From NCBI RefSeq assembly GCF_041261205.1, contig NZ_JBGCCH010000028.1, positions 1 to 64,000 of the forward strand: a DNA stretch of 64,000 nucleotides. The letters run 5' to 3'. Of the stretch, positions 25,691 through 35,039 are shown one piece after another. The notes below the pieces were generated by a model, which made no database searches, had not been told where the DNA came from, and worked only from the letters and a program-made list of their open reading frames with translations. Made by a program: the position numbers and the translations under genes. The stretch comes from Catenulispora sp. MAP5-51. GTDB lineage: Bacteria; Actinomycetota; Actinomycetes; Streptomycetales; Catenulisporaceae. The first letter of the stretch is position 1, and each line of letters begins with the position of its first letter.

Positions 25691-25763
25691 AAAGCCGAAC
25701 AGAGCATGACAGAACGCTGATCCGATGCCACAGGCAGCGCCCTGGCTCGGAAGGAGAAGCCTG

Positions 25764-28700
25764 ATGTCCATCCACCTCCATCGGCCACCCCATAAGCCGC
25801 GCCGTCGGCCACCGGGTCTGACGGCCGTGCTCATGGCCCTCGCCGTCATCGTGGGCCTGTGTGTGCCGGCGGCCGCCGCGTCGACCACGGCCACGGCCGC
25901 GACCGGCACCGGCACCGGCACCCCGACATCGACGACCGAATACCCGGGCCTGGAAGCCCAGTACGGGCCCGCCACCGGCACGGCCGGCGGCAGCGACTGG
26001 ACCCTGGGGCCGGTGAAGAACACCATCGTCGATCCCGACATCGACTTCTCGGATCTGCTCCCCCGCCTCCAGCAGTTCGCCGGCAGCGGGACCGCCGCCG
26101 GGATCCAGTGGAGCGGCGTCATCCACGTGCCGACGGCCGGCAGCTACACCTTCAAGTGGTACGGGGACAACGGCTTCCGGATGTCGATCGACGGGAGCTC
26201 GGTCATCGACCACTGGGTCGACGACTGGAACGTCCCGGTCACCGCGACCGTGGACCTCACCGCCGGCGAGCATTCCTTCCAGGCGCAGTACTTCCAGGAC
26301 ACCGGCGGTGCGAACGCGCAGCTGTCCTGGGCGCCGCCCGGCCAGGCGATGGCGGTCGTCCCCGCCTCCGCCTTCACGCTGCCGCCCGGCTATGTCCCGA
26401 CCCTGACCAACGCCTCGCTGTCCACCGACGGCACACAGGTTCGGATGATGTTCAGCAAGCCGCTGGCCGCGTGGCCGGCGACGGCGACCAGCCACCTGAG
26501 CGTCGCGGGGTTCCCCATCGCCTCGGCGGCGCTGGATCCGACCGATCCGGCGACGCTCGTGGTCGTCCTCGGCGGCCCGCTCTACAAGACCTGGGCCAAC
26601 CTCACCATCGGCTATGACGGCACCGGCGGCGCCGACTACGCCGACGGCTCGGCTGTGCCGCTGTTCTACAGCGGTCTGGCCAACACCTCGACGGCGAACA
26701 TGACCACGCCGTGGGCCTCGCAGGTCAACCCGAACAACCCGCTGCCGGACTACCCCCGCCCGCAGATGACGCGGCAGCAGTGGCAGTCGCTCAACGGCAA
26801 GTGGAGCTTCCAGGGGCTGCCGGAGAGCACCGGCGCGACCGACGTCCAGACGCCGCCGGCGACCAGCGCGCACCTCACCGGCTCGATCGTCGTGCCCTAC
26901 CCGATGGAGTCGGAGCTGTCCGGCGTCCAGCAGCACTACGACTACTCCTTCTACCGCCGCACGTTCAACGTCCCAGCCTCGTGGCGGGTCGGCGGTCAGC
27001 GGACCGTGCTCGACTTCGGCGCGGTGAACTACCAGACGACGGTCTGGGTGAACAACGTCCAGGTCGCCACCCACACCGGCGGCTATCTGCCTTTCAGCGT
27101 CGACATCACCGCCGCCCTGAAGGGTTCGGGCCCGCAGCAGATCACCGTGGGCGTCAGCAACACCGACGCGCCCAACCAGCCGCAGGGCAAGCAGCAGCTC
27201 GACCCGTCAGGGATCTTCTATACGGCCTCCAGCGGCATCTGGCAGACCGTGTGGATGGAGCCGACGCCGGCCAAGCGCCTGGACCAGGTCGTGTTCACAC
27301 CGAACCTGCCGAGCGCGCCGAGCACCGCGAACGCCTCGGTCACCGTGGACGCGGTCAGCAGCACCTCGGCCGGCGGCCGCGTCACTGTCGCCATCACCGA
27401 CGGCCGACGGATCGTGGCCGTGGGCACCGGGACGACGAACACGCCGTTCACCATCCCATTGGCCGACCCGCATCTGTGGTCGCCATCGGATCCGTACCTC
27501 TATCACGCGACGGTCGTGCTGACCGACGGCTCCATCCCGGACGTGGTCGGTTCCTACTTCGGCGAGCGCACGGTGAGCGTCGGAGCCGTGAACGGGGTCA
27601 GCAAGATCCTGCTGAACGGCACCCCGACCTTCGTCGACGCGACCCTCGACCAGGGGTTCTGGCCGGACGGCATCTACACCGCACCGACCGACGCCGCCCT
27701 GAAGTGGGACATCACCGAGACCAAGGCCATGGGCTTCAACGCGATCCGCAAGCACATCAAGGTCGAACCGGCGCGGTGGTACTACGACGCCGACACCGCC
27801 GGGATGCTCGTCCTGCAGGACATGCCGTCGATGAACGCCGGGTACACCCCGACCGCCTCGGACGACACCGCGTTCCGGTCGCAGCTGCACCAGATGGTCG
27901 AGGACCTGCGCGGGGAGACGTCGATCATCTCCTTCGAGCCCTACAACGAGGGCTGGGGCCTGGACCGGAACACCGTGTCCAACGCGGTGAGCGAGGTCAA
28001 GGCGGCCGCCGCGCAGGTCCACGCCGACGACCCGAGCCGGCTCGTCGACGCCGAGTCCGGCTTCAACTGCTGCGGCAGCGTGAACACCGACACCGGCGCC
28101 GGCAACGTCATCGACTGGCACACCTACACCGGCCCGGCCGACCCGCAGCCCGACACCGCGGACAACCGCGCCGCCATCGACGGCGAGCACGGCGGCTGGG
28201 GCCTGGCCATCCCGGTCCACGACTGGGACCAGGGCTTCATCAACTACGCCGGCGCCGCCGACACCGCGCAGCTGACTCAGAAGTTCGTGCAGACGGCCGA
28301 CGCGGTCCGCGTGGAGGCCCAGTGCCAACTCTCCGGCAGCGTCTACACCCAGCTGACCGACGTCGAGGGCGAGGTCAACGGTCTGTGGACCTACGACCGC
28401 CGGGAACCGAAGATGGACATGTCCCAGGTCGCGGCGGCCAACGCCAAGATCATCGCGGCCGGGAGCAGCGCCGGCGACTGCGGCCAGAACGTCGTCAGCA
28501 AGGCGGGCGCCTGGCCTCTGACCGACGGAACCGGCACGGTCGCCAAGGACACGTCCGGCAACGGCGATGACGCGACGCTGTCGAACGGCGCCACCTGGGC
28601 CACCTCCGGCCCGAACGGCGGCGGGCTCCAGCTGAACGGGACCAACCAGTACGCGCAGACGCAGGGACCGCTGCTCAACAGCGCCGGCAGCTACACCGTC

Positions 28701-29117
28701 GCGGCCTGGGTCAACCTGAGCAAGAAGGGCGCGTTCGCCACCGCGGTGAGCGAGGACGGCACGGTGAACAGCGTGTTCTTCCTGCAATACGACTCCGCGG
28801 ACGACCGCTTCGCCTTCAGCAACGCCAACGCCCGAGCGGTCGGCAACACCGGCGCGAACGGCGGATCTCCGGCGACAGGTACCTGGTACCACATCGTCGG
28901 AGTCCGGGACGCGGCGGCGAACACCATGTCCATCTACGTCAACGGCACGCTCGCCGGCACGACGACCGTCTCGCCGGCCGACATGGCGACCGGCCCGATC
29001 GCTATAGGGCGCGCCAAATTCGGCGCGCAGCAGGTGGACTTCTGGCCGGGAAGCCTGGACGGCGTCCAGATCTTCCCGACGGCTCTGACAGCTGACCAGG
29101 TGTCCGCGCTCGGCTGA
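25764..29117 (+). CDS. Secreted GH2 glycosidase with PA14 and LamG modules
   Basis: Encodes 1117 residues. Order: signal peptide (about 1-38); PA14 sugar-binding module (about 50-205); a beta-rich segment; the GH2 sugar-binding, immunoglobulin-like and TIM-barrel domains (about 325-900); and a C-terminal LamG/concanavalin-like module (about 915-1117). The acid/base is Glu729 in EPYNEGWG and the nucleophile candidate is Glu808 in IDGEHGGWG. The family includes beta-galactosidases, glucuronidases and mannosidases; specificity cannot be read. The ATG at 25764 has GGAAGGAGAAG upstream; an earlier ATG at 25725 lacks one. An operator-like palindrome lies in its promoter and a terminator follows. 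Confidence 0.85.
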   Translation: MSIHLHRPPHKPRRRPPGLTAVLMALAVIVGLCVPAAAASTTATAATGTGTGTPTSTTEYPGLEAQYGPATGTAGGSDWTLGPVKNTIVDPDIDFSDLLPRLQQFAGSGTAAGIQWSGVIHVPTAGSYTFKWYGDNGFRMSIDGSSVIDHWVDDWNVPVTATVDLTAGEHSFQAQYFQDTGGANAQLSWAPPGQAMAVVPASAFTLPPGYVPTLTNASLSTDGTQVRMMFSKPLAAWPATATSHLSVAGFPIASAALDPTDPATLVVVLGGPLYKTWANLTIGYDGTGGADYADGSAVPLFYSGLANTSTANMTTPWASQVNPNNPLPDYPRPQMTRQQWQSLNGKWSFQGLPESTGATDVQTPPATSAHLTGSIVVPYPMESELSGVQQHYDYSFYRRTFNVPASWRVGGQRTVLDFGAVNYQTTVWVNNVQVATHTGGYLPFSVDITAALKGSGPQQITVGVSNTDAPNQPQGKQQLDPSGIFYTASSGIWQTVWMEPTPAKRLDQVVFTPNLPSAPSTANASVTVDAVSSTSAGGRVTVAITDGRRIVAVGTGTTNTPFTIPLADPHLWSPSDPYLYHATVVLTDGSIPDVVGSYFGERTVSVGAVNGVSKILLNGTPTFVDATLDQGFWPDGIYTAPTDAALKWDITETKAMGFNAIRKHIKVEPARWYYDADTAGMLVLQDMPSMNAGYTPTASDDTAFRSQLHQMVEDLRGETSIISFEPYNEGWGLDRNTVSNAVSEVKAAAAQVHADDPSRLVDAESGFNCCGSVNTDTGAGNVIDWHTYTGPADPQPDTADNRAAIDGEHGGWGLAIPVHDWDQGFINYAGAADTAQLTQKFVQTADAVRVEAQCQLSGSVYTQLTDVEGEVNGLWTYDRREPKMDMSQVAAANAKIIAAGSSAGDCGQNVVSKAGAWPLTDGTGTVAKDTSGNGDDATLSNGATWATSGPNGGGLQLNGTNQYAQTQGPLLNSAGSYTVAAWVNLSKKGAFATAVSEDGTVNSVFFLQYDSADDRFAFSNANARAVGNTGANGGSPATGTWYHIVGVRDAAANTMSIYVNGTLAGTTTVSPADMATGPIAIGRAKFGAQQVDFWPGSLDGVQIFPTALTADQVSALG

Positions 29118-29138
29118 TGCAACCGCGTTAAAGCAGCC

Positions 29139-29182
29139 ACGTTCGTGACGCGCCGGCCGGATGGTCGGCGCGTCACGAACGT
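29139..29182. terminator. Strong bidirectional hairpin after the GH2 gene
   Basis: A perfect 17-bp stem (29139-29155 with 29166-29182) encloses a 10-base loop, between the GH2 gene and the leftward hydrolase remnant. Confidence 0.75.
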
Positions 29183-29183
29183 C

Positions 29184-29513
29184 TCAGCTCGCCAGGAAAT
29201 CCAGCAGCGCGGCGTTGAACTCAGCGGTATGAGTCGCGTTGACGCCGTGCGGGCCGCCTTCGATCAGCGCGAGCCGGGATCCCGGGATCGCCTCGTGGGT
29301 CCGCGCGCCGCTGGTCTCGAAGGCGACGACCGCGTCGGAGTCGCCGTGGACGACGAGGGTCGGGATCGTGAACTTGGCGAGGTCGCCGCGGAAGTCCGTC
29401 GTGCCGAACGCGGCTATGCACTCCCGGGTCCCCTCGGGCGACGCCGTCACAGCGAGGCCGAGGTGGTAGTCGCGGCGCTGCGGGCTGATGAGGTCGGTGC
29501 GGTCAGCGCCTGC
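29184..29513 (-). pseudogene. Truncated alpha/beta-hydrolase (haloperoxidase-like) remnant
   Basis: Minus-strand translation ending at 29184 gives the last hundred-odd residues of a haloperoxidase-type alpha/beta hydrolase. Recognisable are IAAFGTTDFRGDL, PTLVVHGDSDAVV (the acid strand) and EGGPHGVNATH (the catalytic His). Intact relatives are about 275 residues. The nucleophile and oxyanion parts are missing: upstream of about 29510 the same frame no longer resembles the family, although it remains open. A short internal GTG-started ORF (29184-29450) cannot make an active enzyme. The copy is probably decayed by 5-prime deletion. Confidence 0.65.
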
Positions 29514-29673
29514 AGTTCTTCGCCCCGGCCGGTCAGCGGAACCCGGCGGGATCGGATTCCGGCCGGGAAGTAATCGGCCATCCCCTCCAGGGAACCAAGC
29601 AGAGGCCTACCGGCACCCTAGGGTCGGACCCTAGTTCGCTCGTCTGTACGGCTGCGACTACTCGCCTACTCGC

Positions 29674-32508
29674 CTACTCGGTCCGCAGCGCCTCGCCGAG
29701 CTGTCGGCGCGACGATATGCCCAGCTTGGCGTAGATGTTGGACAGGTGGTACTCCACCGTCTTCTGGCTGACGTAGAGCTCGGCCGCGGCCTCCTGGTTC
29801 GTGCGGCCGTCCACGATCAGGTGGGCCACCGACAGCTCCCGCTCGGTCAGCGCGAGCACACGGCTGCTGGTCCGGCCCAGGGCGGTCAGGCCGATGGCCG
29901 CCAGGTCGGCGTCGCAGCGTTCGAGGAACGGCGTGGCGCGAAGGGCGCTGAAGCGGTCGTGGGCCGATCTGAACCAGCGTGCGGCCTCGCGGCGGGAGCC
30001 GGAGCCGGTCGCGACGAGCAGTCTCGCGTAGCGGTGTTCCAGCATCGCGCGGAAGAAGGGCGCGTCGTCGTCGGCACCGGACGCCGGGACGACGGCCTGC
30101 TCGTAGATCGCCAGCGCGTCGCCCGGCCGGTCCTGTGCTTCGGCCAGGTGGCCGGTGAGCCGGGCTATGACGAGCCGCATGTAACCCGTGCCGTCGTGTT
30201 CGGAGGCGAGAGCGTCGATGGCCTGCTCCGCCGCCTTCAACTCCCCCACGCCGATCAACGCCTCGGCCAGCAGCGACTGCTGCCACAGCCAGAAAGGCCT
30301 GTGGCGGAAGCGCATCTGCTCCTGCGCGCCGTCGGTTCTGGCCTCCAGCAACGGCTCCAACGACCTGAGCATGGCTGCCGGGCCCGTCTGGGCCTGCGCC
30401 AGCACCGCCCCGGCCAACGCCCAGAACACGGTCTCGGCGGCCGGCGAGCCGAAGGCCTGGTTCATCCGGTCCAGGGTGTCGATCTGGGCCACGGCCTCGT
30501 CCCAGTGCCCGCGGCCGGCCAGGACGCACACGACCGCGAACCCGGCGGCGGCGTCGCCGAACACGTGATCCTGGGCGGCGGCGATCGTCTGCGCCCGGTC
30601 GGCCGCCGACTCCGCGGCGTTCCAGTCGCCCGCCACGTATTCCGCCACCGCCAGCAGGGCCAGCGACAGGTGGCTGAGTTTCGACCCGGCGCCCTGCCGG
30701 TCGCGCAGCGCCACCGCCGCCAGATCGGCGCGCGCCGCGGGAATCCTTGCCAGGAACAGGTTGCAGACGCCCCGGGTGGCCAGCGAGTCGAGCTGGTCGT
30801 TCGGCACCTCGGTGGCCTCGGCGGGCAGGTAGTCCAGCCGCCGCAGCGCGGTGCGCGGGCCCTGGTCCCACATCACGCCGGTCGCCAGCAGCGTCCGGGT
30901 CAGGTCGGTCGTCGCGGGGTCGAGGTCGCCGATGGCCAGGGTCCGGGCGGCCACCTCGGCGGTCTCGGCCCCGCGGCCGTCCCGGATCATGATGGTGGCC
31001 AGGAACGTCCCGGCCAGGACCGCGACCCAGCCCGGCTCCGGATCCGTGTCCGCGAGGGCCTCGCGCCAGGCTTCGGTGAGGCGGGCCTCGGCGGCGGGGA
31101 ACCGGCCGGAGAGCATCTCCATCACGCCGAGGACGCAGTTGCGCAACGCGCTCGGCGCGCAGTCCTCGACCTGCGGCCGCATCGTCATCGCCGCCACCGG
31201 CTGCATGGTCAGCAGCGATTGGGCGCAGGCGGTCAGCAGCCGGCGCTCCCGGTCCGCGCGTGCTTCGGAGAGCTCGGCGGCCCATTGCAGGCGGGTGGCC
31301 GCCAGGGCGTTGCGGCCGGCGGCGGCCTCGGCCGCTCCGGATTGTTCCAGTTCGGCGGCGAGCCCGGCATCGACGGAGACCGCCGCCGCGACCCGGTGCG
31401 CCCAGGCCGCGCCGGTGGCGACGACGTCGGCGGCGGCGAGGTGGAGGGCACGGCGGCGTTCGGGGGCGATGGCGTCGTAGACGGCGTCCCGTTGCAGGGC
31501 GTGGACCAGCGTGACAGGGCTTTGCGATTCGGTCGGCCACCAGCGGACGAGTCCGGCTCGCAGCGCCGGGCCGAGCGCCTTGGCCGGATCGGGTGTCCCG
31601 GCGACCTGCGCGACGGTCGCGAGCGGCACGCGGGCGGCCAGCACCGCCATCGCCTCCAGGAGGGCCACGGAGTCCGGGGGAAGCTGGTCCAGCAGGGTTC
31701 TGATACTCACCCGGAGCGTGCGCGGGGCCGGCCAGCGCTGCGCGGTCTCGTCACGCAGGGTCTGGACCGGCACCTCGGCCAGGACCGTGCGGAGGTAGAG
31801 GGGATGACCCTTCGTGTAGCTGTGCAGCCGCTCGACCAGGCCCGGCGCCAGACGCACGTCGAGCAGCCGCCGGGCCACCAGCGCCACGTCGTCCTCGCCG
31901 AGCCCGCCGATCTCGACGCCCACGGCCCGCTCCAGGGACCGGACCAGCCGGTCCAGGGTCCCGACGGTGTCCTCCTCGTCGGACCGCGACACCAGGACGG
32001 TCAACACCCGGTCGGCCCACAGCCGGCGCAGGACGAACCCCAGCACCTGCACCGACAACTGATCGGCCCAGTGGAGGTCGTCGACGACGATCGCGACCGG
32101 CCCCTTGGACTCCTGCAGCACACCCAGCAGAAGCAACAACTGCCCGGCGATGGCATTCGCCGACGCCCCGCCGGCCCCCTGAAGCGCCAGCAGCGGGAAC
32201 GGAGCCGCCAGGTCGTGCTCCACCCGCCGTATCAGCTGGCTGATGACGCCGCCGGGCAGGTCCGTCTCCGACGCGTCGCCGGTGGCCCACAGGACGGTGA
32301 AGTCCTCCAGCGAGGACACCACCCGGCGCACCAGGGCACTCTTGCCGATGCCGGCCTCGCCCTCGACCACGGCCAGCCACGCCTCGCCGTCCCGCGCCTT
32401 CCCCGCGCACGCCGCGAGCAGGTCGCACTCGCGGACCCGGCCGACGAAGACCTCGGCCCGGCCGTCCGGGACTGGTACCGGGCCCGCCGCACTCATGGCC
32501 ACGCTCAT
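29674..32508 (-). CDS. LAL-type transcriptional regulator (AAA ATPase plus LuxR HTH)
   Basis: Encodes 944 residues, the second large ATP-binding LuxR regulator of the window. The AAA domain has Walker A GEAGIGKSAL (near residue 50) and Walker B VAIVVDDLHWADQ. A long TPR-like region follows. The C-terminal LuxR helix-turn-helix is LTERELSVAHLIVDG with VSQKTVEYHLSNIYAKLG. The ATG at 32508 is preceded by GGGAGA; a second ATG four codons later is possible. It is divergent from the phosphoesterase-chitosanase gene and is the obvious candidate to regulate it. It is clearly not a recent duplicate of the other LAL gene, since the two share only family motifs. Confidence 0.88.
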   Translation of the reverse strand: MSVAMSAAGPVPVPDGRAEVFVGRVRECDLLAACAGKARDGEAWLAVVEGEAGIGKSALVRRVVSSLEDFTVLWATGDASETDLPGGVISQLIRRVEHDLAAPFPLLALQGAGGASANAIAGQLLLLLGVLQESKGPVAIVVDDLHWADQLSVQVLGFVLRRLWADRVLTVLVSRSDEEDTVGTLDRLVRSLERAVGVEIGGLGEDDVALVARRLLDVRLAPGLVERLHSYTKGHPLYLRTVLAEVPVQTLRDETAQRWPAPRTLRVSIRTLLDQLPPDSVALLEAMAVLAARVPLATVAQVAGTPDPAKALGPALRAGLVRWWPTESQSPVTLVHALQRDAVYDAIAPERRRALHLAAADVVATGAAWAHRVAAAVSVDAGLAAELEQSGAAEAAAGRNALAATRLQWAAELSEARADRERRLLTACAQSLLTMQPVAAMTMRPQVEDCAPSALRNCVLGVMEMLSGRFPAAEARLTEAWREALADTDPEPGWVAVLAGTFLATIMIRDGRGAETAEVAARTLAIGDLDPATTDLTRTLLATGVMWDQGPRTALRRLDYLPAEATEVPNDQLDSLATRGVCNLFLARIPAARADLAAVALRDRQGAGSKLSHLSLALLAVAEYVAGDWNAAESAADRAQTIAAAQDHVFGDAAAGFAVVCVLAGRGHWDEAVAQIDTLDRMNQAFGSPAAETVFWALAGAVLAQAQTGPAAMLRSLEPLLEARTDGAQEQMRFRHRPFWLWQQSLLAEALIGVGELKAAEQAIDALASEHDGTGYMRLVIARLTGHLAEAQDRPGDALAIYEQAVVPASGADDDAPFFRAMLEHRYARLLVATGSGSRREAARWFRSAHDRFSALRATPFLERCDADLAAIGLTALGRTSSRVLALTERELSVAHLIVDGRTNQEAAAELYVSQKTVEYHLSNIYAKLGISSRRQLGEALRTE

Positions 32509-32632
32509 AGTTCAGGTCTCCCAGGGGGCGGGGTCGTGCGGGCCGGGCAGCCGCGGACGAGGTGATCATAATGCGATTCGATCCGGTGCGCGGCCTGGCC
32601 AGTGCCAGCACCCGCCTTTCTAGTAAACCTTC

Positions 32633-32661
32633 TTGACAGGATCTACCGGGGCCGGTAGGTA
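32633..32661 (+). promoter_or_regulatory. Near-consensus promoter with a palindrome in the spacer
   Basis: TTGACA (32633-32638) and TAGGTA (32656-32661) are separated by 17 bp. The spacer and -10 contain CTACCGGGGCCGGTAG (32643-32658), a 7-bp inverted repeat that could be an operator. It drives the phosphoesterase-chitosanase gene, leaving a leader of about 125 bases. Confidence 0.6.
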
Positions 32662-32793
32662 TGAGTGTCAGTGGCTTGGCGTGGAAGTTCCGAACCGGAC
32701 ACGCTCAGAGGGATCTGACCCGGCCGCTTGCGGCCATATGCCGCCTTCTCGTTCCCCACCGCTTCGAGGGCAGCGTCCCTCAAGGAGACCGGA

Positions 32794-34953
32794 ATGCGAC
32801 TTCGGCACCCCTTCTCACCGGCCACTTCGTTGGCCACGAAACGGCGTCGCGCCGTGATAGCCACCGGCGCGGCCTTCCTGCTCACCGGGTTCGGCGTGGC
32901 GGCGACCGCCGCCGCGGGGTCCTCGACGGCGACGTCGGGACCTTCGGCTTCGGGCTTGCCCGTCTATGACCACATCGTGCTGGTCACCGAGGAGAACAAG
33001 TACTACGACGACATCGTCGGCAGCAGCAACGCGCCCTACATCAACTCCCTGATGAAGCAGGGCGCGTCGTTCACGAACTTCCACGGCACGACCCACCCCA
33101 GCCAGGGCAACTACGTGGCGTTGTTCTCCGGGTCCCTGCACGGGGTCGACTCCGACGACTGCCCGTACAACTTCAGCGCCGACAACCTCGGCAACCAGTT
33201 GCTGACCAGCGGCCACACGTTCGTCGGCTACTCCGAGAGCCTGCCCTCGGACGGCTCGAAGGACTGCGGCGACGACGGGAGCGGCGGGTACGCGCGCAAG
33301 CACAACGGCTGGGTCGACTTCGCCGACATCCCGGCGAGCTCGAACCTGCGCTACAGCCGGTTCCCGACCGACTTCAGCCAGCTGCCCACCGTGTCCTTCC
33401 TGACGCCGAACCTCGACGACGACATGCACGACGGGACGGTCAAGCAGGGCGACACCTGGCTGCACGACCACATCGACGCCTATGCGCAGTGGGCCAAGAC
33501 GCACAACAGCCTGCTGATCGTGACGTGGGACGAGAACGACGGCGACGACTCCAACAACCAGATCGCCACCACGATCGTCGGCGCGCACGTGACTCCCGGC
33601 TCCAGCAGTGGCACCCGCTACGACCACTACTCGCTGCTGCGCACCATGGAAGACATCTACGGCCTGCCGGCGCTGGGCAGCGCGGCCACGGCCGGCGACA
33701 TCGCGGGCATCTGGGACGGGGGCGGACCGCCGACCTCACCGTCCTCGCCGTCCTCGCCCTCCTCGCCCCCGACGTCGCCGTCCTCGCCACCGTCCTCGTC
33801 ACCGGCCGGCGACATCAACCTCGCGTTGCACCGAACGGCCACCGCGTCCTCCACGGAGAGTTCGTCGCTGAGTGCCGCCAAGGCCTTCGACGGCGACAAC
33901 GCGACCCGCTGGGGCAGCAAGGAGGGCTCGGATCCGCAGTGGCTGTCGGTCGATCTGGGGACCAGCTCGACGATCCACCAGATCAAGCTGAACTGGGAGG
34001 CCGCGTACGGCAAGGCCTATACGATCCAGACCTCTGACGACAACAAGACCTGGACAACCGTCTACAGCACCACCACCGGCAAGGGCGGAAACGAAACCCT
34101 TTCCGTCACCGGTCACGGCCGCTACGTGCGGATGTACGGCACCAAGCGCGGCACCTCCTACGGCTACTCGCTGTACGAGTTCGGGGTATACGGCCCCGAG
34201 CCCGCCACGCTCGCCCCGCCGGCAGACGCACGAGCGGACGTCACGACGACCCCCGCGGCGAGCGACCTGACCGCTCCGAGCAAGAAGGAAGCCGCACTGG
34301 AACTGGTCTCCAGCGCGGAGAACTCCTCGCTGGACTGGAAGGCGCAGTACGCGGCCATCGAGGACATCAGCGACGGCCGCGGCTACACCGCGGGCATCGG
34401 CGGATTCAGCTCCGGCAACGGCCACCTGCTCGACCTGGTGAACCTCTACACCCAGCGCGTCCCGAACAACGTGCTGGCCGGGTACCTGCCGGCGCTGCGC
34501 GCGGTCAACGGCAGCAGCTCGCACCGCGGCCTGGACCCGGGCTTCACCGCGGCCTGGCACACCGCGGCGCTGGATCCGGCATTCCAGCAGGCCCAGAACG
34601 ACGAGCTGGACCGGCTCTACTTCGACCCGGCGGTCGCCCAGGCCAAGGCCGACGGCCTGCACGCGCTGGGGCAGTTCGCCTACTTCGACGCGGTCATGAG
34701 CAGCGCCGACCAGGGCCAGGCCGGCCTCAGCGCGATCCGCGCCGCGGCCATGAAGCAGGCCCGCACTCCCGCGCAAGGCGGCGACGAGGCGACGTACATC
34801 AAGGCCTTCCTCAATGCCCGCGAGGCCGCGATGCACGGCGACTTCAGTCGAATCGACAGCGAGCAGCAGGTCTTCCTCGCCAAGGGCAACCTGGACCTGA
34901 ACGCGCCCCTGTCCTGGCAGACCGACGGCGACACGTACAACATCGCCGACTGA
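32794..34953 (+). CDS. Secreted phosphoesterase - F5/8C - GH46 chitosanase fusion
   Basis: Encodes 719 residues. A signal peptide with a basic KRRR stretch (about 1-45) leads to an acid-phosphatase/phospholipase C-type phosphoesterase domain (about 50-305): YDHIVLVTEENKYY, the THPSQGNY segment and TWDENDGDD. A Ser/Pro linker (about 310-340), an F5/8C module (about 345-470) and a C-terminal GH46 chitosanase domain (about 490-719) follow. GH46 catalytic residues are evident: Glu in SSAENSSLDWKAQY and Asp in EDISDGRGYTAG, with YFDPAVAQAKADGL and NLDLNAPLSW downstream. It should cleave chitosan and also release phosphate outside the cell. AAGGAG precedes the ATG at 32794; an earlier ATG at 32728 lacks a ribosome-binding site. 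A strong terminator follows. Confidence 0.87.
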   Translation: MRLRHPFSPATSLATKRRRAVIATGAAFLLTGFGVAATAAAGSSTATSGPSASGLPVYDHIVLVTEENKYYDDIVGSSNAPYINSLMKQGASFTNFHGTTHPSQGNYVALFSGSLHGVDSDDCPYNFSADNLGNQLLTSGHTFVGYSESLPSDGSKDCGDDGSGGYARKHNGWVDFADIPASSNLRYSRFPTDFSQLPTVSFLTPNLDDDMHDGTVKQGDTWLHDHIDAYAQWAKTHNSLLIVTWDENDGDDSNNQIATTIVGAHVTPGSSSGTRYDHYSLLRTMEDIYGLPALGSAATAGDIAGIWDGGGPPTSPSSPSSPSSPPTSPSSPPSSSPAGDINLALHRTATASSTESSSLSAAKAFDGDNATRWGSKEGSDPQWLSVDLGTSSTIHQIKLNWEAAYGKAYTIQTSDDNKTWTTVYSTTTGKGGNETLSVTGHGRYVRMYGTKRGTSYGYSLYEFGVYGPEPATLAPPADARADVTTTPAASDLTAPSKKEAALELVSSAENSSLDWKAQYAAIEDISDGRGYTAGIGGFSSGNGHLLDLVNLYTQRVPNNVLAGYLPALRAVNGSSSHRGLDPGFTAAWHTAALDPAFQQAQNDELDRLYFDPAVAQAKADGLHALGQFAYFDAVMSSADQGQAGLSAIRAAAMKQARTPAQGGDEATYIKAFLNAREAAMHGDFSRIDSEQQVFLAKGNLDLNAPLSWQTDGDTYNIAD

Positions 34954-34970
34954 CGCCTGCTCGCCCCTCC

Positions 34971-35007
34971 TTCCGGTCGGCGCACCGCTGAGGTGCGCCG
35001 ACCGGAA
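34971..35007 (+). terminator. Terminator after the chitosanase fusion gene
   Basis: A perfect 16-bp stem (34971-34986 with 34992-35007) closes a GCTGA loop, 18 bp after the stop codon. Confidence 0.75.
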
Positions 35008-35039
35008 CCCCTTGGGGCAGCCGGTCTGAGAGGACTGCC

